A program made the position numbers and the translations under genes. 64,000 nucleotides of DNA from Amycolatopsis alkalitolerans. Lineage in GTDB: Bacteria; Actinomycetota; Actinomycetes; Mycobacteriales; Pseudonocardiaceae. Below the pieces are notes generated by a model that was not told where the DNA came from, searched no databases, and saw only the letters and a list, made by a program, of their open reading frames with translations. The stretch is taken from contig NZ_VDFW01000013.1 in assembly GCF_006152065.1 (NCBI RefSeq), positions 1-64,000 of the forward strand, given 5' to 3'. Positions 10,067 through 17,346 of this stretch are shown here, piece after piece (position 1 is the first letter of the stretch; every line of letters begins with the position of its first letter).

Positions 10067-10155
10067 CGGGATTGAGGGACTACGACCGCGTCGGGTCCCG
10101 GGCGCCCGGCGGTTGCCTGGTGGGGCAAGCCACCCGACGGAGGGAAGGAGGATCG

Positions 10156-10563
10156 ATGACATCACTGCTGCCGCGCCCGAGGATGACGTTCCCGGCGCTG
10201 GCCGACTGGCTCGACACCGGCTGGCCGTTCGGTGAGCACAACATCGTGCGCATCGAGGAGTCCGCGGCGGACGGCAAGTACACCGTCCGCGCGGAGCTGC
10301 CCGGTTTCGACCCGGCCAAGGGCATTCACATCACGACGGAGGGCGGTCTGCTGACCATCACCGCCGAGCGTGAGGCCAGGACCGAGACGAAGGGCCGCAG
10401 CGAGTTCCACTACGGCTCGTTCCGGCGGACCGTCTCGCTGCCGCAGGGAGCCGACGCGTCGAAGATCACCGCGAAGTACGCCGACGGGATCCTCGAGGTC
10501 GTCGTTCCCTACGACGGAGCCGAGCCGGGCAAGCCGGTCGAGATCGAAGTCAAGAAGGACTGA
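10156..10563 (+). CDS. Hsp20-family small heat-shock protein
   Basis: The 135-residue protein is an ATP-independent holdase that binds unfolding proteins; actinobacterial relatives (HspX/Acr of Mycobacterium tuberculosis) are strongly induced by hypoxia. The alpha-crystallin domain spans about residues 28-130, with YTVRAELPGFDPAKGI at its start, FRRTVSLPQGAD and the terminal strands YADGILEVVVPY. The ATG at 10156 was chosen because GGAGG stands just before it, although the frame is open further upstream. It is divergent from cydA and is followed by a hairpin at 10574. Confidence 0.93.
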   Translation: MTSLLPRPRMTFPALADWLDTGWPFGEHNIVRIEESAADGKYTVRAELPGFDPAKGIHITTEGGLLTITAEREARTETKGRSEFHYGSFRRTVSLPQGADASKITAKYADGILEVVVPYDGAEPGKPVEIEVKKD

Positions 10564-10573
10564 CCGTACGACG

Positions 10574-10603
10574 GATGCGGGCGCGCGCGGGCGTGCCCGC
10601 ATC
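10574..10603. terminator. Hairpin after hsp20
   Basis: Perfect 9-base arms GATGCGGGC (10574-10582) and GCCCGCATC (10595-10603) surround a 12-base loop, 11 bases after the hsp20 stop and 18 before the next start. It could end or attenuate hsp20 transcription; no T-run follows. Confidence 0.5.
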
Positions 10604-10620
10604 GCCATGGGAGGGAACGC

Positions 10621-13254
10621 ATGCCCACCGACCTAGGGTCCACCGCGGTGCTGGCCGACGGCGAGGTCGTCCTGGTGCGCCCGCTACGACCGCAGGACAC
10701 GGCGGCGGTGCTCGCCCTGCACGACGGCCTCGACGAGCGCGACCGGTACCTGCGCTTCTTCGGCACGCCAGCCGGGCTGGACAAGATCTGCGAGCGGATC
10801 GCGGGCGAGCCGGGGCCGAGCCATGGCGCGGTCGGCGCGTTCCGCCAGGACCAGCTGGTCGGCTGCGCGCATTTCGAGGTCTCCGGCGATCCGACCGAGG
10901 CCGAGGTCGCGCTCGCCGTGGACGGCCGCGTGCAGGCCCACGGGGTCGGCACCCTCCTGCTCGAACATCTCGCTTCGGCCGCCCGTGCGCAGGGAATCCG
11001 GCGTTTCACCGGTGAGGTGCTCGCCGAGAACACCCGCATGGTCCGCGTGTTCGCCGATCTCGGGCTGCCGTACCGCATGACGCCCGGCGGGCCGGAGCGC
11101 CAGTTCGTGCTCGTGCTCGAACCGGGGGAGAACTACTGGAGCGCGCTCGCCGAACGGGAACGCGTCGCCGACGTCGCGAGCCTGCGCTCGGTGCTGCGGC
11201 CCGAGTCGGTCGCGGTGATCGGCGCGAGCCGCCATCCCGGGTCGATCGGGCACGCCGTGCTCGAGAACCTGATCGAGGGCGGCTACCCGGGCAAGCTGTT
11301 CGCGGTGAACCCGCATGCCACCGAGATTTCCGGGGTCCCGTGCGCGCCGAGCGTGCCGGACCTGCCCGAGGTCCCCGAACTGGCGGTCGTCTGCGTGCCC
11401 GCCCCGGCCGCCGCGGAAGCGGTCGAGCAGTGCGGGCGGCGGGGTGTGCGGGCGGCCGTGGTCATCACCGCCGGGCTGACCGGTACCGAGTACGGCGAGC
11501 GCGCCGTGACCGCCGCCCGGACCTACGGCATGCGCCTGGTCGGGCCGAACTGCATCGGCGTCGCGAGCCCGGGGGCCTCGCTGAACGCGACCTTCCTGCC
11601 CGGAGTCGTGCCCGCCGGCCCCGTCGGCGTGGTGAGCCAGTCCGGCGGGTTCGGGATCGCCCTGCTGGAATCCTTGCGGCAGCTGGGCATCGGCCTGTCG
11701 AGCCTGGTGTCGACCGGCGACAAGTACGACGTGAGCGGCAACGACCTGCTGCTGTGGTGGCAACGGGATCCGCACACCGAGATCGCCGTGCTGTACCTGG
11801 AGTCCTTCGGCAACCCGCGCAAGTTCGGCCGGCTCGCGCGCACGCTGGCCCGGTCGAAGCCGGTGCTGGCGATCCGCACCGGGGAGACCGAGATCGCCCA
11901 GCGCGCGGCCGCCTCGCACACCGCGGCGGCGGCGACCCCGGCGGTCACCAGGGACGCGCTGTACGAGCAGGCCGGGGTCATCGCCGTGGACACCATCAGC
12001 GAGCTCGTCGAAACCGTCGCCACCCTGTCGTGGCAGCCCCTGCCCCAGGGCAACCGGGTCGCTGTCATCAGCAACGCGGGCGGGGCCGGGGTGCTCGCCG
12101 CCGACGCGTGCGCGCGGCACGGGCTGACGCTGCCGGACATCCGGGACGAGACCAGGTCCGCGCTGCACGCGCTGCTGCCCGAGCAGGCCTCGCTGCACAA
12201 CCCGGTCGACACGACGGCGGGCGTGGGCGCCGACCTGTTCGGCGCCTGCCTCGACGCGGTGCTCGCCGATCCCGGGATCGACGCCGTCCTGGCCGCGACG
12301 GTGCCCACCGCGCTGGGCGACCCGATGGCGACGGTGCCCGAGCGGGCCCGCCGGTCGGCCAAACCCGTGCTCGCGGTGCGGCTCGGGCAACTCGGCCACG
12401 TCGAACCTCTCACCGACGAGCGCGGTCCCGCGACCGCGAGCTTCACCGACCCGGCCGACGCCGCGGCCGCGCTCGGGCACGTCGCCCGGTACGCGCGGTG
12501 GCGCGCGACCCCGGCCGGGCCGGTCGAGGAACTGTCCGGTATCGACCCATCGCACGCGGTCGCCCTGGTGCAGTCCTACCTCGCGGCGGGCCACCGCTGG
12601 CTGGCGCCGCTGGAGGTGGCGGAGCTGCTGCGCTGCTTCGGCCTGCCGCTCGCCGAGACCCGCTACGTGACCGACGAGGACGGCGCGGCAGCCGTGTTCC
12701 AGGAGCTCAAGCGCCCGCTCGCGCTGAAGGCGGACGTCGAGGGCATGCTGCACAAGAGCGCAGGGGGCGGTGTCGCGCTCGACGTCACCGAAGAGTCCGC
12801 GGTCCGTGACGTGGTGCGCGGCTGGCGGCGGAAGTTCGGCGCCGCCTGGCACGGCGCGGTGCTGCAGCCGATGGCCGAACCCGGCCGGGAACTGCTGGTC
12901 GGTATCAACTCCGACGAGGTCTTCGGCCCGCTGGTGGTGTTCGGGCTCGGGGGCACCGACACCGATCTGGTGGCCGACCGCGCCGCCCGGCTCGCCCCGC
13001 TCAGCGGCACCGACGCCGACCGCCTGCTCGGCGGCCTGCGCTCCTCGGCGAAGCTGTTCGAGACCATCGACCGGGGCGTGGTGCGGGACGTGCTGCTGCG
13101 GGTGAGCCGTCTCGCGGAGCTGGTGCCCGAGGTCGCCGAACTGGACCTGAACCCGCTGGTGGTCAACGATGCCAGGTGTGTCGTCCTGGACGCCCGGATC
13201 CGGATCGAGCCGCGCAGCGCCGCCGATCCGTTCCTGCGCCGGCTGCGGACCTGA
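10621..13254 (+). CDS. GNAT-acyl-CoA synthetase (NDP-forming) fusion
   Basis: This 877-residue chain has an N-terminal GNAT acetyltransferase domain (about residues 14-165) joined to a complete NDP-forming acyl-CoA synthetase: a CoA-binding Rossmann domain from about residue 190 (VIGASRHPGSIGHAVLENL), a succinyl-CoA-ligase-like domain whose catalytic histidine is H433 in ASHTAAAATP, and a C-terminal ATP-grasp domain (LALKADVEGMLHKSAGGG). The family reversibly converts acyl-CoA, ADP and phosphate to acid and ATP, and PatA-type fusions acetylate lysines of acyl-CoA synthetases. Acetate kinase begins 9 bases after the stop, so the pair is probably co-transcribed and handles acetate and acetyl-CoA in low-oxygen conditions. 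Which activity dominates cannot be told. Confidence 0.88.
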   Translation: MPTDLGSTAVLADGEVVLVRPLRPQDTAAVLALHDGLDERDRYLRFFGTPAGLDKICERIAGEPGPSHGAVGAFRQDQLVGCAHFEVSGDPTEAEVALAVDGRVQAHGVGTLLLEHLASAARAQGIRRFTGEVLAENTRMVRVFADLGLPYRMTPGGPERQFVLVLEPGENYWSALAERERVADVASLRSVLRPESVAVIGASRHPGSIGHAVLENLIEGGYPGKLFAVNPHATEISGVPCAPSVPDLPEVPELAVVCVPAPAAAEAVEQCGRRGVRAAVVITAGLTGTEYGERAVTAARTYGMRLVGPNCIGVASPGASLNATFLPGVVPAGPVGVVSQSGGFGIALLESLRQLGIGLSSLVSTGDKYDVSGNDLLLWWQRDPHTEIAVLYLESFGNPRKFGRLARTLARSKPVLAIRTGETEIAQRAAASHTAAAATPAVTRDALYEQAGVIAVDTISELVETVATLSWQPLPQGNRVAVISNAGGAGVLAADACARHGLTLPDIRDETRSALHALLPEQASLHNPVDTTAGVGADLFGACLDAVLADPGIDAVLAATVPTALGDPMATVPERARRSAKPVLAVRLGQLGHVEPLTDERGPATASFTDPADAAAALGHVARYARWRATPAGPVEELSGIDPSHAVALVQSYLAAGHRWLAPLEVAELLRCFGLPLAETRYVTDEDGAAAVFQELKRPLALKADVEGMLHKSAGGGVALDVTEESAVRDVVRGWRRKFGAAWHGAVLQPMAEPGRELLVGINSDEVFGPLVVFGLGGTDTDLVADRAARLAPLSGTDADRLLGGLRSSAKLFETIDRGVVRDVLLRVSRLAELVPEVAELDLNPLVVNDARCVVLDARIRIEPRSAADPFLRRLRT

Positions 13255-13263
13255 AGGGAAACC

Positions 13264-14388
13264 ATGCGCATCCTGACCTTGAACCCCGGTTCTTCGACGA
13301 TGAAGGCCGCGCTGATCGACGAAGGCGCCCCGGTGCACGCCGAGACCTGGGACGCCGCGGACGCCGTGGCCGACGACACCGTGGTGCGCCAGGCGATCGA
13401 GCGCTGGGGGCGGCCGGACGGAGTCGCGATCCGGTTCGTGCACGGGGGCTCCCGCGGGGGACCCGCGCTGGTCGACGAGGAACTGCTGCACCAGCTCGAC
13501 CGGCTCGGCTCGCTCGCGCCGCTGCACCAGCCGCTGTCGGCGGAGGTGGCCCGGCTCGTGCGCGCGGCGCTGCCGGACGTGCCGGTGATCGCCTGCTTCG
13601 ACACGTCATTCCACAGTGGACTTCCCGACGCCGCCGCCCGGTACGCGCTGCCGAAGGCGTGGACCGCGCAGAACCGCTTGCGCCGCTACGGGTTCCACGG
13701 CCTGTCCTGCCAGTACGCGGCTCGCCGGTGCGCCGAGCTGCTCGCGATGCCGCAGGTGCACATGCTGTGCTGCCATATCGGTTCCGGCGTGTCGGTCACC
13801 GCGATCCGCGGCGGGGCGAGCGTGGACACGTCGATGGGGTTCACGCCACTGGAGGGCGCGGTGATGGCGACGCGGTCGGGCTCGGTGGATCCGGGGCTGC
13901 TGCTGTACGTCCTCGGCACCGGCGAGGTGGACCTCGAGAGCCTGACCGACACGCTGTACCACCATGCGGGCCTGGCGGGGATGACCGGGACGAGCGGGGA
14001 CCTGCGGGAGGTACTGGCCGCTCGCGCCGCGGGAGACGCCGAGGCGGCGGCCGCGGTGCGGGTGTACCTGCACCGGCTGCGGCGCGAGATCGGGGCGGCG
14101 GCGATGAGCCTGCAGCGGCTCGACGCGGTCGTGTTCACCGGTGGGGTCGCCGAGCACCAGCCGGAGCTGCTCGCCGAACTGGCCGGCGGGCTTTCCTTGC
14201 TGCGCGTGGAGATCGACGCGTCCCGCCTGGCCGGCGAAGGTGACCGGCTGATCAGCCCGCCGGGCGCGCGAGTGGCGGTGTTCACGATCACCGCACGTGA
14301 GGATCTGGAACTGGCCCGCGAGGCCACGGCCCTGCTGGCTGGTGAGACTGCTGGCCAACGCGGGTCGCACGCGCGCCTCCGAAGGTAG
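13264..14388 (+). CDS. ackA: Acetate kinase
   Basis: Acetate kinase transfers the phosphate of acetyl-phosphate to ADP, giving ATP and acetate. The 374-residue protein (slightly shorter than the usual 400) keeps the N-terminal LNPGSSTMKAAL, the YGFHGLSCQY motif, the HIGSGVSVTAI nucleotide-binding segment, DTSMGFTPLEG and the late VFTGGVAEHQ motif. A GAAGGGA sequence precedes the ATG. No phosphotransacetylase gene is nearby; the phosphoketolase at the left edge is the apparent source of acetyl-phosphate. Confidence 0.93.
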   Translation: MRILTLNPGSSTMKAALIDEGAPVHAETWDAADAVADDTVVRQAIERWGRPDGVAIRFVHGGSRGGPALVDEELLHQLDRLGSLAPLHQPLSAEVARLVRAALPDVPVIACFDTSFHSGLPDAAARYALPKAWTAQNRLRRYGFHGLSCQYAARRCAELLAMPQVHMLCCHIGSGVSVTAIRGGASVDTSMGFTPLEGAVMATRSGSVDPGLLLYVLGTGEVDLESLTDTLYHHAGLAGMTGTSGDLREVLAARAAGDAEAAAAVRVYLHRLRREIGAAAMSLQRLDAVVFTGGVAEHQPELLAELAGGLSLLRVEIDASRLAGEGDRLISPPGARVAVFTITAREDLELAREATALLAGETAGQRGSHARLRR

Positions 14389-14466
14389 CCGATTTCCGGG
14401 GGCAGGGCTCCGATCCGCACGAACGCAAGGTCGAGGCTCAGGAGGGCCCTGGCCATGAAATCGGCT
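14387..14466. repeat. Long-range inverted repeat after ackA
   Basis: Perfect 10-base arms AGCCGATTTC (14387-14396, at the ackA stop) and GAAATCGGCT (14457-14466) are separated by 60 bases. They flank most of the convergent intergenic region before the small minus-strand gene. The role is unknown; a bidirectional terminator stem with a large loop is possible. Confidence 0.35.
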
Positions 14467-14497
14467 GGGCGCGCAGGCCCCCAGACAATCAGCCGCG

Positions 14498-14764
14498 TCA
14501 GGAGTGCTGCAGCCCGGCGGCTTCCAGCATGGCGCCCAGTTCGGCGATGGACAGGTGCTTGCTCCGCTGTCTGGGCAGCTTCGGCCGCTCCGGCTGCGGC
14601 AGGACATCCGTGGCCTTGAGGCCGAGCATGTCCAGCAGTTCGACGAGATCCTCCGCGTCGTGGGCGCTCGCGGCGACCGTGCGCACGGCGCGTGCCCGGC
14701 GTTCCTCCTCGGGCATCTCGGGGTTGGCGGGATCCAACTCCGTGTCTGTCGCTTCCTCAGTCAT
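14498..14764 (-). CDS. Small acidic hypothetical protein
   Basis: An 88-residue protein with a Glu/Asp-rich N-terminus, a helical middle (ASAHDAEDLVELLDMLGL) and a Lys/Arg-rich segment before LSIAELGAMLEAAGL. It has no membrane segment, signal peptide or cysteine. I do not recognise a family. The codon pattern is typical of a true gene (G/C at third positions) and it has its own start facing the sulP promoter region, so the two may share control elements at 14801-14871. Confidence 0.65.
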   Translation of the reverse strand: MTEEATDTELDPANPEMPEEERRARAVRTVAASAHDAEDLVELLDMLGLKATDVLPQPERPKLPRQRSKHLSIAELGAMLEAAGLQHS

Positions 14765-14800
14765 ACCTTCATGTTCCCAACGCGGGACGGTGCGGTTCGC

Positions 14801-14814
14801 CGGGCCAAAGGCCC
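14801..14814. promoter_or_regulatory. Putative DosR-like box, distal site before sulP
   Basis: CGGGCCAAAGGCCC matches 8 of 10 fixed positions of GGGAC-N4-GKCCC and has strong dyad symmetry (GGGCC-AAA-GGCCC). It lies 57 bases upstream of the better site at 14858, a two-box arrangement known from DosR promoters. Confidence 0.45.
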
Positions 14815-14857
14815 CGCCGGCAGGGACGTTCTGCTTCGCGATGGTCCCGGCCGCGAC

Positions 14858-14871
14858 GGGACCTTAGGCCC
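14858..14871. promoter_or_regulatory. Putative DosR-like box, proximal site before sulP
   Basis: GGGACCTTAGGCCC matches all ten fixed positions of the GGGAC-N4-GKCCC core used for DosR (DevR) boxes. It ends 35 bases before the sulP start, close to where a -35 region would lie. This is the best such site in the window. The binding protein is not encoded here, so the assignment is by similarity. Confidence 0.6.
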
Positions 14872-14906
14872 TGTCCGGGACCGCGGGCGCGGATCATCGT
14901 TACGCC

Positions 14907-16661
14907 ATGTCAGTACGCTCGGCAGGGCGTGCCGCGAGCCGGCTGCTGCCCGGGATCAGGCAGTTCCGCGGATACCGCCGGAGCTGGCTCCGGGGCGACA
15001 TCGTCGCCGGGGTCACCGTCGCCGCCTACCTGATCCCGCAGGTCATGGCGTACGCGGAGATCGCGCGACTGCCACCGGTCGCCGGGCTGTGGACGGTACT
15101 CGGGCCCATGGCGATGTACACGCTGCTCGGCACGTCACGGCGGTTGTCGGTCGGGCCCGAGTCGACCACGGCGCTACTCACCGCGACCGCGCTGGCCCCG
15201 CTCGCCGCGGGCGAACCCGCCCGGTACGCCGCGCTGGCCGCCGTCCTCGCCCTCGTCGTCGGCGGCGTGTGCCTGGCCGGCGGCCTCATCCGGGCCGGAG
15301 TGTTCGCCGACCTGCTGTCGAAACCGATCCTCGCCGGCTATCTCGCGGGCATCGCGGTCAGCATGATCGTCAGCCAGCTCGGCACGGTCACGGGCGTCCC
15401 GGCACACGGCGAGGATCTGCCGGCCCAGGTGCGCTCCTGGCTGGGTCACCTCGGCGAGACGCAGTGGCCGACGCTCGCCCTGTCCGTCGCGGTGCTCGCG
15501 TTCCTGCTGCTGGCCGCGCGGTTCCTGCCCGCACTGCCCGGCCCGCTGCTGGGCATGCTGCTCGCTGCGGGCTGCGTAGCGGTGTTCGGCTGGCAGCGTT
15601 CCGGGATCCAGGTCGTGGGAACCGTGCCGGCCGGGCTGCCGGTGCCCGGCCTGCCGCACCTCGACGGCGCCGACCTGCCTTCGCTCCTGTTACCCGCCTT
15701 GGGAATCATGCTGGTCGGGTTCTCCGACGTCGTGCTCACCGCGCGCGCGTTCGCGGGATCGGAGGAGCCGCCCGTCGACGCGAACCAGGAGCTGCGGGCG
15801 CTCGGCGTGACGAACGTCGTGGCCGGCCTGTCCCAGGGGTTCCCGGTCAGCTCGAGCGGCAGCCGGACCGCGATCGCGGTTTCGGTCGGCGGCCGCACCC
15901 AGCTGTTCTCGCTCGTGGCACTCGCGACGGTGGTGGTCGTGCTGTTCACCGCGCGCCCGGTGCTCAGCGCGTTCCCCGAGGCCGCGCTCGGCGCGGTGGT
16001 GGTCTACGCGGCGTTGCGGCTGATCCGGCCGGGCGAGTTCCGGCGGTTCGCCACGTTCCGGCGCAGCGAACTGGTGCTGGCGCTGGCGACCACGGCCGGG
16101 GTGGTGGGGCTGGGCGTGCTCTACGGCGTGCTTGTCGCGATCGGACTGTCCATTCTGGACCTGATGCGGCGGGTGGCCAGGCCGCACGCCGCGGTGCTCG
16201 GGTACGCGCGGGGAGTGCCGGGGATGCACGACGTCGGCGACTACCCGGGTGCGGATGTGGTGCCGGGGCTGGTGGTCTACCGCTACGACGCGCCCCTGTG
16301 CTTCGCCAACGCCCAGGACTTCCACGACCGGGCGCTGGCGGCGGTCACCCCGGGCACGGAATGGTTCCTGCTCAACGCGGAGGCCACCGTGGAGGTCGAC
16401 CTCACCGGCATCGAAGCCCTCGACGGCCTGCGGCGGGACCTGGAGCGCCGGGGGATCCGGTTCGCCATGGCCAGGGTCAAGCGCGAGCTGGAGGAGGAGC
16501 TCGCCGCGGACGGGTTGCTCGGCAAGATCGGCGAGGCCAACCTGTTCCCGACCCTGCCCGCCGCCGTCGCGGCCTACGTGCGCAGCTACCGCGCCATCCA
16601 CGGCCACCTGCCCGAGGGGGTCACCCCTCCGGTCCTGCCACCCAACCCCATGTCTTCCTAG
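14907..16661 (+). CDS. SulP-family anion transporter with STAS domain
   Basis: A 584-residue membrane transporter for sulfate or a related anion such as bicarbonate. The N-terminal GYRRSWLRGDIVAGVTVAAY and the LIPQVMAYAEIARLPPVAGL stretch are the SulP signature; about ten to twelve hydrophobic helices run to about residue 420. The cytoplasmic STAS domain fills the C-terminus (about 440-555, including the VDLTGIEALDGL nucleotide-binding-like motif). The M. tuberculosis SulP Rv1739c belongs to the DosR regulon, and a perfect box lies upstream here. The hairpin repeat at 16667 follows the stop directly. Confidence 0.92.
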   Translation: MSVRSAGRAASRLLPGIRQFRGYRRSWLRGDIVAGVTVAAYLIPQVMAYAEIARLPPVAGLWTVLGPMAMYTLLGTSRRLSVGPESTTALLTATALAPLAAGEPARYAALAAVLALVVGGVCLAGGLIRAGVFADLLSKPILAGYLAGIAVSMIVSQLGTVTGVPAHGEDLPAQVRSWLGHLGETQWPTLALSVAVLAFLLLAARFLPALPGPLLGMLLAAGCVAVFGWQRSGIQVVGTVPAGLPVPGLPHLDGADLPSLLLPALGIMLVGFSDVVLTARAFAGSEEPPVDANQELRALGVTNVVAGLSQGFPVSSSGSRTAIAVSVGGRTQLFSLVALATVVVVLFTARPVLSAFPEAALGAVVVYAALRLIRPGEFRRFATFRRSELVLALATTAGVVGLGVLYGVLVAIGLSILDLMRRVARPHAAVLGYARGVPGMHDVGDYPGADVVPGLVVYRYDAPLCFANAQDFHDRALAAVTPGTEWFLLNAEATVEVDLTGIEALDGLRRDLERRGIRFAMARVKRELEEELAADGLLGKIGEANLFPTLPAAVAAYVRSYRAIHGHLPEGVTPPVLPPNPMSS

Positions 16662-16666
16662 GAGAT

Positions 16667-16720
16667 GCCGTGAGGGACCCCCTCATGCCCTTATGTGCCG
16701 TGAGGGACCCCCTCACGGCA
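16667..16720. repeat. Intergenic hairpin repeat, copy 1
   Basis: Two related units lie head to tail. The first (16667-16689) has arms GCCGTGAGGG and CCCTCATGCC; the second (16697-16719) has perfect arms GCCGTGAGGG and CCCTCACGGC around a 3-base ACC loop, extended by one more T-A pair to 16696-16720. A nearly identical element, with the same 7-base spacer length, occurs at 60848-60901. Here it separates convergent sulP and usp genes and contains the stop codon of the latter, so it probably works as a bidirectional terminator. Confidence 0.85.
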
Positions 16721-17177
16721 TAGCGTGGGCCGTCTGGCTGGGGAGGACGACGACGGGGCAGTGGGCGTGGCGCACGCACTGGGTGGCGACGCTCCCGACG
16801 AGCAGTTCGGTGACCAGGCGCGCCCCGTGCGAGCCGACCACCAACAGGTCCGCCGCCGCGGACTCCTTGATCAGCTCGGTGCCCGGGTCGCCGTCGGCGA
16901 TGATTTCCTCGACGGCCGGCGGGTTCTCCTGCCCTTGCAGGGCCTTCTCGACGGTGGCCCGCAGCAGGGCGGCGTAGTCCTCGTCCCGGGCCACGGGGCG
17001 CCGGCCGTGCGGCTGGATCGCGTACGAGGTGCCGGGCAGCAGGTCGTCGCGCGCCCGTACGAGCACGGCGCGCACGCTGTCGTTGCCCGGGGTCGCTTCG
17101 GTGATCGCCCAGCGCAGCGCGGCTTCGCTCTGCGGTGAGCCGTCGACGCCGACGACCAGCGTCCGAGTCCGTGTCAT
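16713..17177 (-). CDS. Universal stress protein, single domain
   Basis: This 154-residue UspA-domain protein begins [20 protein letters not shown] and ends with the nucleotide-binding cluster ([21 protein letters not shown] ... CPVVVLPS). ATP-binding Usp proteins of this type are induced in dormancy in mycobacteria. The start was placed at the ATG at 17177, preceded by AAGGAGGAAG; a start at 17204 would add nine residues without a better ribosome site. The stop codon and last codons lie in the hairpin repeat at 16696-16720. It is divergent from ppsA, sharing the region with the box at 17270. Confidence 0.92.
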   Translation of the reverse strand: MTRTRTLVVGVDGSPQSEAALRWAITEATPGNDSVRAVLVRARDDLLPGTSYAIQPHGRRPVARDEDYAALLRATVEKALQGQENPPAVEEIIADGDPGTELIKESAAADLLVVGSHGARLVTELLVGSVATQCVRHAHCPVVVLPSQTAHAMP

Positions 17178-17269
17178 GGCTTCCTCCTTGCCGGATTCGC
17201 CCACAGCGTGCTCGCGCGCGCGTGGGCGGTGGGAGAGGAAAAGGTCACCGGGACAGGTCCTTCAGCAAA

Positions 17270-17283
17270 GGGACTTCGGGCTC
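17270..17283. promoter_or_regulatory. Putative DosR-like box between usp and ppsA
   Basis: GGGACTTCGGGCTC matches 9 of 10 fixed positions of GGGAC-N4-GKCCC. It lies 63 bases before ppsA and 92 before the divergent usp start. A GGGACAGGTCC sequence stands just upstream at 17250. Both neighbours are of types found in hypoxic regulons. Confidence 0.5.
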
Positions 17284-17346
17284 TCGCCACTGGTCCGCGG
17301 ACCTGGTGACGCTGGCCCGGAACGGTCGGCCGAAACAGGAGGAGCG

